Part shown: positions 1 through 7,015 of the stretch, in pieces
Layout of the letters: every line of letters begins with the position of its first letter
How positions within the stretch are numbered: the first letter of the stretch is position 1
Origin: JABDIY01 sp041576015
Lineage (GTDB): Bacteria; Actinomycetota; Acidimicrobiia; Acidimicrobiales; SZUA-35
Assembly (NCBI GenBank): GCA_041576015.1
Contig: JBFGLT010000040.1
Location: 1 to 20,119 of the forward strand
Length of the DNA stretch: 20,119 nt
Direction of reading: 5' to 3'
Position numbers and translations under genes: made by a program
Notes under the pieces: generated by a model
Database searches by the model: none
Seen by the model: the letters and a program-made list of their open reading frames with translations, nothing else
What the model was told of the DNA's origin: nothing

Positions 1-395
1 AACAGGTCGTCGTCGCTGCCGAGGGCGGCACCGGCCACCCGCTGGTCGGCGGTGAGGAAGACAGCGGCGGGCCAGCCACCGGGCGCATACCGGCTGAACG
101 TCTCGAGAGCAGGGTCGTGAAGCACGGGAATTGAGAGGCGGAGGCGAGCCACCGCATCGAACACCGCTTCGGTCGGTCGCCCGCTCGCCCAGCGCGGGCT
201 GTGGACGGCGACGGTTTGGACCGTGCCTCCGAATCGGCGCTGGAGAGTTTCCAGGCGGCGGAGGAAGTGGGTCGACGCGTCGCACCCCGTCGACCAGAAT
301 CCCAACACCGTCGGAACGCCTCGGAGGTCGGCCCACTGGTGGGCGGGCGTGTTGATCCACACGGATCCGGCAGCGGGAGGGGCGCTCGGGGCCAC
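1..395 (-). CDS. Thioredoxin-fold protein, N-terminal part (3' end outside window)
   Basis: The frame is open from a GTG at 395 down to base 1 (131 codons) and runs off the window, so only the N-terminal part is visible. The start VWINTPAHQW, the FWSTGCDAS segment at residues 33-41, a VAVHSPRW strand and a later PVLHDP/GWPAAVFL region follow the thioredoxin domain that heads NHL-repeat proteins of the NHLRC2 type. The usual CxxC is CDAS here (Cys38, Ser41), so a single redox cysteine remains. The GTG at 395 has GGGAG only 3 nt upstream, which is a poor spacing; the in-frame GTG at codon 12 is an alternative start. It diverges from the acyl-CoA synthetase across 56 bp. Whether NHL repeats follow cannot be seen. 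Confidence 0.65.
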   Translation of the reverse strand, partial: MAPSAPPAAGSVWINTPAHQWADLRGVPTVLGFWSTGCDASTHFLRRLETLQRRFGGTVQTVAVHSPRWASGRPTEAVFDAVARLRLSIPVLHDPALETFSRYAPGGWPAAVFLTADQRVAGAALGSDDDL

Positions 396-437
396 CGACT
401 CCCATCGGCACCTTTTCCGCGGACGTCAGTCTTCCAC

Positions 438-443
438 TACGTT
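438..443 (+). promoter_or_regulatory. -10 box (TACGTT) of the acyl-CoA synthetase
   Basis: TACGTT fits TANNNT and lies 8 nt before the ATG at 452, the spacing of a leaderless transcript. No convincing -35 is seen. Confidence 0.45.
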
Positions 444-451
444 CTCCTCCC

Positions 452-1987
452 ATGAAGGTGCCGATGACCATCAACGACTTCCTCGATCGCGCACTGACGG
501 TCTATCCCGATCGACCGGCGATCATCGACGAGCCCGACCAGCACGCTCCTCCACGGCCCACGACGACCTATCGTGAGCTCGCCGACGTCCGCCGTCAGAT
601 GGGCGTGGCGATGGACCGGATGGGCATTCCGTTCGGAGCCCGGGTGGCGATGGTCTCCCACAATTCGGCCCGGCTGCTCGAATCCTTCTTCGGCGTCAGC
701 GGCAACGGCCGGGTGTTCGTCCCGATCAACTTCCGGCTCAACGTCGAAGAGGTCCGCTACATCGTGGACCACTCCGGGGCCGAAGCCCTGCTGATCGATC
801 CCGAGCTGGCCGACTCGCTGGCCTCGGTCCCGTGTCAGCGAACGTGGGTGCTCGGGAAGGAGTCCGATGCCGACTGGCTCGGCGGCGAGGGGGAACCAGT
901 CCCGTGGGAGCCAGACGAGGATGCGACAGCCAGCATCAACTACACATCGGGCACCACCGCCCGCCCAAAGGGCGTCGAGCAGACCCACCGGTCGCGCTGG
1001 ACCAATGCGGTCACCTTTGGATGGCATGTCGGTGTGTCCGATCGGGACGTGTATCTCCACACGCTTCCCATGTTCCACTGCGACGGGTGGGGGATGCTGT
1101 ACACGGTGTCGGCCATGGGCGTGCCCCACGTGGTGCTCCGCAAGGTCGACGGGGCCGAGATACTACGTCGCGTCGACCGGCACGGCGTCACGCTGATGTG
1201 CGGTGCACCGGCGGTCGTGGCAGCTGTCCTCGACGCCGCCGCCGATTGGGAGGGTCCGATCCCCGGTGCCGGCAAGGTCCGCATGGTGGTCGCCGGGGCG
1301 CCGCCACCCACTGCAACCATCGAGCGGACGGAGTCCGAACTGGGCTGGGAGTTCATCCAGATCTACGGCCTCACCGAGACCGCTCCACTCCTCACCGTCA
1401 ACCGCTGCCGGCCCGAGTGGGACGATCTCAGCTCGATGGAACGGGCGGCCAAACTCAGCCGGGCCGGCGTCCCGGCGGTCGGGATCACCATGCAGGTCTC
1501 GGGCAGCGGAGAACTGCTGGCGCGCGGCAACCACGTGCTGAAGAGCTACTGGAACAACGCCGAGGCATCGAGTGAGGCGCTCGAGGGCGGTTGGTTCCAC
1601 ACCGGCGACGGCGGTGTGATCGACGACGAGGGCTACATCGCCATCACCGACCGGAAGAAGGACGTCATCATCTCCGGTGGGGAGAACGTCAGCTCCATCG
1701 AGGTCGAGGACGTGCTCTTCTCCCATCCCGACGTCAACGAGGTGGCCGTGATCGGCGTGCCCGATCCGAAGTGGGGGGAGACGGTCAAGGCGCTGGTCGT
1801 GCTCCGTGACGGCGCCTCCGCCAGCGAGGCCGACCTCATCGCCTTCTGCCGGGATCATCTCGCCCATTACAAATGCCCCACGTCGATCGAGATGCGCGAC
1901 GCGCTCGCCCGGACGGCGACGGGAAAGCTCCAGAAGTTCAAGCTGCGGGCTCCGTACTGGGACGGACGGGAACGACAGGTCAACTGA
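452..1987 (+). CDS. AMP-forming acyl-CoA synthetase (class I adenylate-forming family)
   Basis: The enzyme would activate a fatty or other carboxylic acid to its acyl-CoA through an acyl-adenylate, in the cytoplasm. The 511-aa protein has the P-loop motif YTSGTTARPKG at residues 164-174, IYGLTETAP (A5), WFHTGDGG and DRKKDVIISGGENV (A7/A8), and the A10 lysine in TATGKLQKFK (Lys492). Length is normal for the family. The substrate cannot be read from the sequence; the fold also covers medium- and long-chain and aromatic acid ligases. Start choice is ambiguous: the ATG at 452 fits leaderless initiation, while the in-frame ATG at 464 has GAAGG 5 nt upstream. The lipoprotein gene follows after 5 bp, suggesting co-transcription. 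Confidence 0.88.
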   Translation: MKVPMTINDFLDRALTVYPDRPAIIDEPDQHAPPRPTTTYRELADVRRQMGVAMDRMGIPFGARVAMVSHNSARLLESFFGVSGNGRVFVPINFRLNVEEVRYIVDHSGAEALLIDPELADSLASVPCQRTWVLGKESDADWLGGEGEPVPWEPDEDATASINYTSGTTARPKGVEQTHRSRWTNAVTFGWHVGVSDRDVYLHTLPMFHCDGWGMLYTVSAMGVPHVVLRKVDGAEILRRVDRHGVTLMCGAPAVVAAVLDAAADWEGPIPGAGKVRMVVAGAPPPTATIERTESELGWEFIQIYGLTETAPLLTVNRCRPEWDDLSSMERAAKLSRAGVPAVGITMQVSGSGELLARGNHVLKSYWNNAEASSEALEGGWFHTGDGGVIDDEGYIAITDRKKDVIISGGENVSSIEVEDVLFSHPDVNEVAVIGVPDPKWGETVKALVVLRDGASASEADLIAFCRDHLAHYKCPTSIEMRDALARTATGKLQKFKLRAPYWDGRERQVN

Positions 1988-1992
1988 CTCCG

Positions 1993-2676
1993 GTGGCTCC
2001 GTTCCGGTGTTCGGTGGTGGCAACGGTCCTCGTGGTGAGCGGCCTGAGCGCATGCTCATCGGACCCGGGGCCCGAGGACTTTATCGACTCCTTGGCGGCC
2101 GCCCGGCCGGACATGACCGAGGAAGGTGTCCGCTGCGTGGTCGACGATTTGCGCCGCACGTACACCGATGAAGCGCTCGCCGGGTTGATCTCGGAGCCCG
2201 GCAGCGGCGACGTCGACGACGAGGCGATGCGCGCCTTCGCCGACCGGCAGTTCGACGCTCTACGGGCCTGTGGACTGGAGGACCAGGTCGCGCCCGATCT
2301 CACCGCCTCCTTTGCCGCCGCCAACGGCGTCAGTGTGGAGACAGCTGAATGTGCGGTGGGGCGCCTCCAGCAGCAGTACGGATTCTGGGAGCTGACCGAT
2401 CGACTGATCGAAGCCGACGACAGCCTCCGGTTCCAGCGGCGCCAATTCGAGGCCATCTTCGCCTGCGGTGACCGGAGCGCGATCGCCGATCAACTCCGTC
2501 CTCAGCTCATCGATCAGGGTGTCGATGCCGCCGATGCCGACTGCGTCGCCGGCGAGCTGGCGTCCTCGATGGAGATCGCCGACCTCGCAGTGCTGTACTC
2601 GGGGGAGATGACCGAGGCGTTCTCGCTCCTGTACTTCGGTGCTCTCGACAGCTGCGGTGCCCTCCGGGATTCCTGA
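1993..2676 (+). CDS. Secreted lipoprotein with three Cys-paired repeats, unknown function
   Basis: Starting at GTG 1993 the product is 227 aa. It begins with a short basic/hydrophobic signal peptide and a lipobox, LSAC, with the lipidated cysteine at residue 21, so it should be anchored on the outer face of the membrane. The mature part holds three similar units of about 65 residues. Each opens with a Cys-x3-Leu element (Cys48, Cys120, Cys184) and ends with a Cys-Gly (Cys93, Cys158, Cys221), preceded in two units by RQF(D/E)A. The even number of exported cysteines suggests one disulfide per repeat. I do not recognise a named family. The frame is open upstream inside the synthetase gene, but the signal peptide fixes the start near 1993. 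Confidence 0.7.
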   Translation: MAPFRCSVVATVLVVSGLSACSSDPGPEDFIDSLAAARPDMTEEGVRCVVDDLRRTYTDEALAGLISEPGSGDVDDEAMRAFADRQFDALRACGLEDQVAPDLTASFAAANGVSVETAECAVGRLQQQYGFWELTDRLIEADDSLRFQRRQFEAIFACGDRSAIADQLRPQLIDQGVDAADADCVAGELASSMEIADLAVLYSGEMTEAFSLLYFGALDSCGALRDS

Positions 2677-2703
2677 CATCGCGGTGGGAATCGACGGGAC
2701 GCG

Positions 2704-2727
2704 CCGGTCGACCTGGTCTTCGACCGG
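2704..2727 (+). terminator. Hairpin after the lipoprotein gene, possible terminator
   Basis: CCGGTCGA at 2704-2711 pairs perfectly with TCGACCGG at 2720-2727 around an 8-nt loop, 28 bases after the stop codon. No T-tract follows, so intrinsic termination is uncertain. The rest of 2677-2850 shows no other gene. Confidence 0.3.
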
Positions 2728-2850
2728 ACCGACTCCTGCGGCATCGATGCGTGGGACATCGTTCTCGGGTCCGTGTCGTGATCGCCCCGGTCGGCCTGAT
2801 CGGTCGACTTCGACGAGGCGATTTCCCTACGTGCGTGGCACACTTGGCGC

Positions 2851-4635
2851 ATGAATTCAATCACCGGATCGAAGCTGACCGAGAGCGCCCTGCCCAATCT
2901 CGTCGAGATATTGCGGTCGGCGGTGGCTGCCGGGCCCGACACACCGCTGGCCTCGTATCGTGACGGAGACGCCTTCGTCGACGTCAGCGCCAAGGAGTTC
3001 TCCGACCGAGTCCGGGGTGTCGCCCGCGGGCTGATCGCATCCGGCGTCGAACCGGGGGACCGGGTCGCACTGATGTCGTCCACCCGTCTGGAGTGGGTCG
3101 TGGCCGACATGGCCATCCTCTCCGCCGGGGGTGTGACCGTCCCGATCTACGACACCTCGTCGGCCGAGCAGATCGCCTGGATCGTCGGCAACAGCGAGGC
3201 GGTGCTCACCATCGTCGAGAACGACGCCATGGCGTCGGAGTTCGGTTCGGTGGCCGATGGCCTGCCGAACTGCCGCGAGGTGCTCGTCGTCGACGGTGGT
3301 GCCCTCGAGACACTCGGCAACCGGGGCCAGAGCGTCGCCGAAGAAGAGGTCGATCGGCGGAGCTCAGCGATCACGCCCGAGTCGATCGCCACCGTGATCT
3401 ACACCTCGGGGACGACCGGGCGTCCAAAGGGCTGCGTGCTGACGCACCGCAATCTGGCCACCAACGTCGCCCAGACCACCCAAGCGCTCACGGGAATGGT
3501 TCAGCGTGGCGACACGGCGCTGATGTTTCTGCCGCTCGCTCACATCCTCACCAAGACGACCTTCTACTTCTGCGTCCAGAACGGCATCAGCGTGGCCTTC
3601 GCCACCGACGTCGCGCACTTGGCCGAGGAGCTGCAGATGGCCAAACCGACGCTGATCGCCGCCGTCCCCCGCATCTTCGAAAAGGTGTTCAACGGCGCCC
3701 AGAAGAGGGCCTACGACGACGGGAAGGGCAGGATCTTCGACAAGGCGGCCGACGTCGCCATCGCCTACAGCCGTGAGTCGAAGGCGGGCGGCGCCAAGCC
3801 GTGGACGAGCGCCTTCCACTTCCTGTTCGACAAGCTCGTGTACGGAAAGCTCAGGCAGGCGTTCGGGGGCAACATGCGTCTCGCCTTCAGCGGTGGTGGT
3901 CCCCTCGGGGAACGTCTCACCTCGTTCTTCGACGGCGTCGGCGTCAAGATCTTCGAGGGCTACGGCCTCACCGAGACCTCACCCACCTTGACGGTGAACC
4001 GGCTGTCGGCTTGGAAGCCTGGCACGGTCGGTCAACCGGCGGCCGAAACCGAGATCCGGATCGCCGACGACGGTGAGATTCAAGCGCGCGGTCCGCAAGT
4101 CTTCAGCGAGTACTGGAAGAACCCGGAGGCGACGAAGGAGACCTTCGACGACGGCTGGTTCCGCACCGGTGACATCGGTGAGCTCGATGCTGAGGGGTTC
4201 TTGAAGATCACCGGCCGGAAGAAGGAACTCATCGTGACAGCCGGCGGCAAGAAGGTGGCGCCGGCGCCGCTGGAGGATCGCCTCAGGGCCCATCCCCTGA
4301 TCAGCCAGGCCATGGTCGTCGGCGACAACAAGCCGTTCATCGCCGCCCTGATCGCCATCGACGCCGACGCCTTCCCGGCCTGGGCCGACGAGCACGACCT
4401 GTCCGGGCGGGAGATCGCCGATGTCGTCGACGACGAGCAACTCCGTGGAGTCATCCAGGCGGCGATCGACGACGCCAACCGATCGGTCTCGAAAGCCGAA
4501 TCGATCCGCAAGTTCGCCATTCTCCCTTCGGACCTCTCGGTGGAGAACGGCGAGCTGACACCCACCTTGAAAGTCAAGCGAAACATCGTGGCCGAGCAGT
4601 ACCGGGAGCAGCTCGAGGCGCTCTACTCCACCTAG
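2851..4635 (+). CDS. Long-chain fatty-acyl-CoA synthetase (FadD15-like)
   Basis: This 594-aa enzyme should ligate long-chain fatty acids to CoA using ATP. It shows YTSGTTGRPKG at residues 184-194, FLPLAHILTKTTF and the long insert typical of long-chain synthetases (PRIFEKVFNGAQKRAYDDGK), GYGLTETSPT, WFRTGDIGELD, the linker motif TGRKKELIVTAGGKKVAP, and the catalytic lysine in LTPTLKVKR (Lys574). Length and motif order are those of bacterial FadD15/LACS proteins rather than of the shorter ligase upstream. The ATG at 2851 has no Shine-Dalgarno; CACACT ends 6 nt before it, one base off the TANNNT box used by many genes here. It probably has its own promoter, separated from the lipoprotein gene by 174 bp. 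Confidence 0.9.
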   Translation: MNSITGSKLTESALPNLVEILRSAVAAGPDTPLASYRDGDAFVDVSAKEFSDRVRGVARGLIASGVEPGDRVALMSSTRLEWVVADMAILSAGGVTVPIYDTSSAEQIAWIVGNSEAVLTIVENDAMASEFGSVADGLPNCREVLVVDGGALETLGNRGQSVAEEEVDRRSSAITPESIATVIYTSGTTGRPKGCVLTHRNLATNVAQTTQALTGMVQRGDTALMFLPLAHILTKTTFYFCVQNGISVAFATDVAHLAEELQMAKPTLIAAVPRIFEKVFNGAQKRAYDDGKGRIFDKAADVAIAYSRESKAGGAKPWTSAFHFLFDKLVYGKLRQAFGGNMRLAFSGGGPLGERLTSFFDGVGVKIFEGYGLTETSPTLTVNRLSAWKPGTVGQPAAETEIRIADDGEIQARGPQVFSEYWKNPEATKETFDDGWFRTGDIGELDAEGFLKITGRKKELIVTAGGKKVAPAPLEDRLRAHPLISQAMVVGDNKPFIAALIAIDADAFPAWADEHDLSGREIADVVDDEQLRGVIQAAIDDANRSVSKAESIRKFAILPSDLSVENGELTPTLKVKRNIVAEQYREQLEALYST

Positions 4636-4702
4636 GGGATCGAACGCCGGTTGCGGTGCGGCTGGATCGTTCGCTGTCACACCCGGTGGGGAAGATGGGG
4701 GC

Positions 4703-4882
4703 ATGAAGACGCCCCCTGATTCCCGTCCTCGGTCCACTGGCTCGAGCGAGCCGAGGGATGCCGGCACCGCCATCGCAGCACTGGTGTCCGCGTTCGGGCC
4801 GGTCCAATGGATCGATCGGCCGTCGCCGACGTCAGGCCCCGATCCGGGCCGGCTCACCTCGCATGACCGGCGAGCGGCGTGA
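4703..4882 (+). CDS. Small ORF, 59 aa, hypothetical
   Basis: An ATG at 4703 opens a 59-codon frame ending in TGA at 4880-4882. GGGGAAG at 4688-4694 lies 8 nt upstream, a good ribosome-binding site. The product is Pro/Arg/Ser rich with a short hydrophobic stretch (TAIAALVSAFGPVQWI). There is no signal peptide and no family I recognise. GC at third codon positions is high but lower than in the neighbouring genes. It converges on the racemase gene, whose stop is 4 bp away. It could be a real small protein or the remnant of a longer gene. Confidence 0.4.
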   Translation: MKTPPDSRPRSTGSSEPRDAGTAIAALVSAFGPVQWIDRPSPTSGPDPGRLTSHDRRAA

Positions 4883-4886
4883 GGCC

Positions 4887-6023
4887 TCAGCCGACGACAC
4901 CATCCCGGCGGAGCTCGTCGAGCCGGTCGGCCCAACCGATCGAGGCGAGGACCTCCTCGGTGTGGGTGCCCGGGTGCACCGGCGGTCCCTGAATTCCCCC
5001 CGGGGTGCGGCTGAAGCGCGGCGCCGGCGCCGGCTGGGTCACCCCGTCGACGTCGGTGAACACGCCCCGCTGGCGGATGTGGGGATGCTCCAGGGCCTCG
5101 CTCATCGACAGGACCGGGGCGAAGCAGATGTCGGTGCCCTCCATGACCTCGCACCACTCGGCCCGGCTGCGCTCGGCGATGACGTCAGCCAAACGCTGCT
5201 TGAGATGGGGCCACGCCGACCGGTCGTTCTGCCGGGCGAACTCGGGGTCGTCGCTCAGCCCGGTGACGTCGAGCAACTCGGCGTAGAACTGCGGTTCGAT
5301 GGCGCCGATGCTCACGTACTCGCCGTCGGCGCACTCGTACACGTCGTAGTAGTGAGCGCCGGTGTCGAGCATGTTGGTTCCTCGTTGCTCGCTCCACACT
5401 CCCATCGCCCGGAGTCCCCACAGCATGTTCGTGAGCCCGGCCGCTCCTTCGACCATGGCGACGTCGATCACCTGTCCCTCGCCACTGGTCCTGGCCTCGA
5501 GAAGCCCACACACGATCCCGAAGGCGCAGTACAACGCTCCACCGCCGAAATCGCCGATCAGGTTCACCGGGGGGACCGGCGCCTGGCCGGCTCGCCCGAT
5601 CGTATGCAGAGCTCCCGCGAGGGCGATGTAGTTGATGTCGTGGCCGGCGGCATGCGCCAGGGGCCCGTCCTGCCCCCATCCGGTCATCCGGGCATAGACG
5701 AGGCGAGGATTTCGAGCCAGGCATTCGTCGGGGCCGATCCCGAGCCGCTCTGCGACCCCGGGTCGGAAGCCCTCGAGCATTGCGTCGGCCCGTTCCACGA
5801 GTGCGAGAACAACCGCTTGGGCACGGCGATCCTTGAGATTGAGATCGATCGAGCGGCGGCCCCGATTCAGCGTGTCGACCGGTGGGTGGCCCTGCTCGTC
5901 CCGACGAACCGGTCGATCGACCCGGATGACGGTGGCCCCCATGTCGGAGAGCAGACCGGCGGCGAAGGGGCCCGGACCGATCCCGGCCAACTCGATCACC
6001 GTGACACCCTGGAGCGGTCCCAT
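4887..6023 (-). CDS. CaiB/BaiF family CoA enzyme, alpha-methylacyl-CoA racemase-like
   Basis: The 378-aa protein belongs to family III CoA transferases and is closest to alpha-methylacyl-CoA racemase (AMACR/Mcr), which inverts the 2-methyl centre of branched acyl-CoAs so that beta-oxidation can proceed. Racemase hallmarks are GHDINY with His128, NLIGDFGGG with Asp158, and GAIEPQFYAEL with Glu243. These match the catalytic His126/Asp156/Glu241 known for the mycobacterial enzyme almost position for position. The N-terminal LxGVTVIELAGIGPGPF is also typical. CoA-transferase activity is the alternative, but these residues favour racemase. Start ATG 6023 has a TAGCGT box 9 nt upstream and no Shine-Dalgarno. 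Confidence 0.87.
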   Translation of the reverse strand: MGPLQGVTVIELAGIGPGPFAAGLLSDMGATVIRVDRPVRRDEQGHPPVDTLNRGRRSIDLNLKDRRAQAVVLALVERADAMLEGFRPGVAERLGIGPDECLARNPRLVYARMTGWGQDGPLAHAAGHDINYIALAGALHTIGRAGQAPVPPVNLIGDFGGGALYCAFGIVCGLLEARTSGEGQVIDVAMVEGAAGLTNMLWGLRAMGVWSEQRGTNMLDTGAHYYDVYECADGEYVSIGAIEPQFYAELLDVTGLSDDPEFARQNDRSAWPHLKQRLADVIAERSRAEWCEVMEGTDICFAPVLSMSEALEHPHIRQRGVFTDVDGVTQPAPAPRFSRTPGGIQGPPVHPGTHTEEVLASIGWADRLDELRRDGVVG

Positions 6024-6032
6024 AAACAGCGG

Positions 6033-6038
6033 ACGCTA
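6033..6038 (-). promoter_or_regulatory. -10 box (TAGCGT) of the racemase gene
   Basis: TAGCGT on the minus strand ends 9 nt before the ATG at 6023, so the transcript would have little or no leader. Confidence 0.35.
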
Positions 6039-6135
6039 ATCTCTGCCCGCCGGGCCGGGCAAACCCCCGTGGCGCGGTCGGCCCTAAGGATGCCGGTAGG
6101 TCGGCGGACCAGGTGAGGTGGGCGATTCACCACGT

Positions 6136-6169
6136 TTGACTACATTTGTCGCCGGGCAGGCCGTAATCT
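6136..6169 (+). promoter_or_regulatory. Candidate promoter of the 58-aa protein gene
   Basis: TTGACT at 6136-6141 resembles a -35 and TAATCT at 6164-6169 a -10. Their spacing is 22 bp, longer than usual, so the -10 is more believable than the pair. It would give a leader of about 40 nt before the ATG at 6215. Confidence 0.3.
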
Positions 6170-6214
6170 ATCGACAGAGCCGCTCAACGGAGCGCGGTTC
6201 GGAAGGTGACAACG

Positions 6215-6391
6215 ATGCATACCCCGGTCGACCCGACTCGGCTACTCGGCAGGAATTCCCAGGTCTACACCGAAGACGGCATCTTCATCGGCACGATCAT
6301 CGCTGCCGGCCCGCGGGGCCTCAGCGTGCAGTGCCCAGAAGGCGTGGTCAAGGTTCCTTCGGGAGATCTGCGCAGCATCCGACCGCTCTAG
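6215..6391 (+). CDS. Small conserved-looking protein, 58 aa, unknown function
   Basis: The ATG at 6215 is chosen because GGAAGG (6201-6206) lies 8 nt upstream; a GTG at 6206 in the same frame overlaps that site. The product is 58 aa, compact, without signal or membrane segment. The pattern SQVYTEDGIFIGTIIAAGPRG followed by LSVQCPEGVVKVPSGDL suggests a small beta-barrel of the PRC-barrel or SH3 type, but this is only inference from strand-like alternation. It is monocistronic: the gene upstream diverges and the gene downstream converges. A tight hairpin follows directly on the stop codon. Confidence 0.65.
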   Translation: MHTPVDPTRLLGRNSQVYTEDGIFIGTIIAAGPRGLSVQCPEGVVKVPSGDLRSIRPL

Positions 6392-6407
6392 CGAAGCGAC
6401 CTTCGCT
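6390..6407 (+). terminator. Hairpin overlapping the stop of the 58-aa gene
   Basis: AGCGAAG (6390-6396) and CTTCGCT (6401-6407) form a perfect 7-bp stem with a CGAC tetraloop. It includes the last bases of the TAG stop and lies between convergent genes, where a terminator is expected. No T-tract follows. Confidence 0.45.
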
Positions 6408-6425
6408 CGGCGGTGGAGCAGCGCC

Positions 6426-6911
6426 TCACGCGCCGAGCGCCAGCGTCCCCTGATACGGCAGCGGGTCTCCGGGCCGGGGAATCATGGGTCGGCTCCAGCT
6501 CAACACATTGGCCAAATGATCGGTGATCTCCCGCCACCTCGACGGGTCCCACCCCGAGGCCGTCGCAAAGGACAGGTCCGGATAGACCGCGCTGAGGCTC
6601 GGGAGGCGATCGGTCTCCAACGCCTTGACCACCGTGCGATCCGGATCGGAGAAGGTGAGGAACCGTTCCGCCCACGGGCCGAGAAACTGCCGGCAGCCGT
6701 CGGCGTCGGATGTGCACAACCAGGAGGTGCGAACGTTGGCCGGAGTGAAGTGCTCGAGAAACCGCCCGGCGGTCTCGATGATCCATGCGCTCTCGTGGGT
6801 GTAGGGATCGAGCGAGACCATCAGGAGGGGATAGGAGGTCAGCCAGTCCCGCACCGTGTAGCTCGTGCCTTGGATCGATTCGAGGAGGAGGTCCTCGGGA
6901 GCGTAACCCAC
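6426..6911 (-). CDS. Thioredoxin-fold protein without CxxC, unknown function
   Basis: From GTG 6911 the product is 161 aa. The strand LLMVSLDPYTHES (residues 29-41), a helix, a second strand (RTSWLC), a helix (QFLGPWAERF), and LPSLSAVYP with a candidate cis-proline at 104 give the order of a thioredoxin/peroxiredoxin fold. The site where CxxC or the peroxidatic cysteine would sit reads DPYTHE, so classic disulfide chemistry is unlikely; Cys66 and Cys73 are elsewhere. GTG 6911 is preferred over an upstream GTG at 6947 because TACCCT lies 8 nt before it. It is 102 bp downstream of the acyl-CoA dehydrogenase on the same strand but seems to have its own promoter. Confidence 0.6.
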   Translation of the reverse strand: MGYAPEDLLLESIQGTSYTVRDWLTSYPLLMVSLDPYTHESAWIIETAGRFLEHFTPANVRTSWLCTSDADGCRQFLGPWAERFLTFSDPDRTVVKALETDRLPSLSAVYPDLSFATASGWDPSRWREITDHLANVLSWSRPMIPRPGDPLPYQGTLALGA

Positions 6912-6919
6912 GGCGTGCG

Positions 6920-6925
6920 AGGGTA
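6920..6925 (-). promoter_or_regulatory. -10 box (TACCCT) of the thioredoxin-fold gene
   Basis: TACCCT on the minus strand lies 8 nt before the GTG at 6911; this supports 6911 over 6947 as the start. Confidence 0.4.
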
Positions 6926-6998
6926 GCGCAGATGGCTCCGTCCTCACGAACTTTCGTCGACAAACCAGCAGCTGATTGCGCTTGGTGCGTCCACGCTC

Positions 6999-7015
6999 GA
7001 TCGGCCGGCCCGATC
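6999..7015 (-). terminator. Hairpin at the stop of the acyl-CoA dehydrogenase gene
   Basis: GATCGG and CCGATC form a perfect 6-bp stem with a 5-nt loop; the stem overlaps the TGA stop at 7014-7016. No T-tract follows. It may end or stabilise the transcript. Confidence 0.3.

Noticed and set aside
4641..4673. CGAACG/CGTTCG inverted repeat after the long-chain acyl-CoA synthetase
   Set aside because: The stem is 6 bp with a 21-nt loop; too weak to call a terminator.
4758..6116. A 452-codon plus-strand ORF
   Set aside because: It lies antisense to the CaiB/racemase gene, which has all catalytic residues; long antisense frames are common in high-GC DNA.
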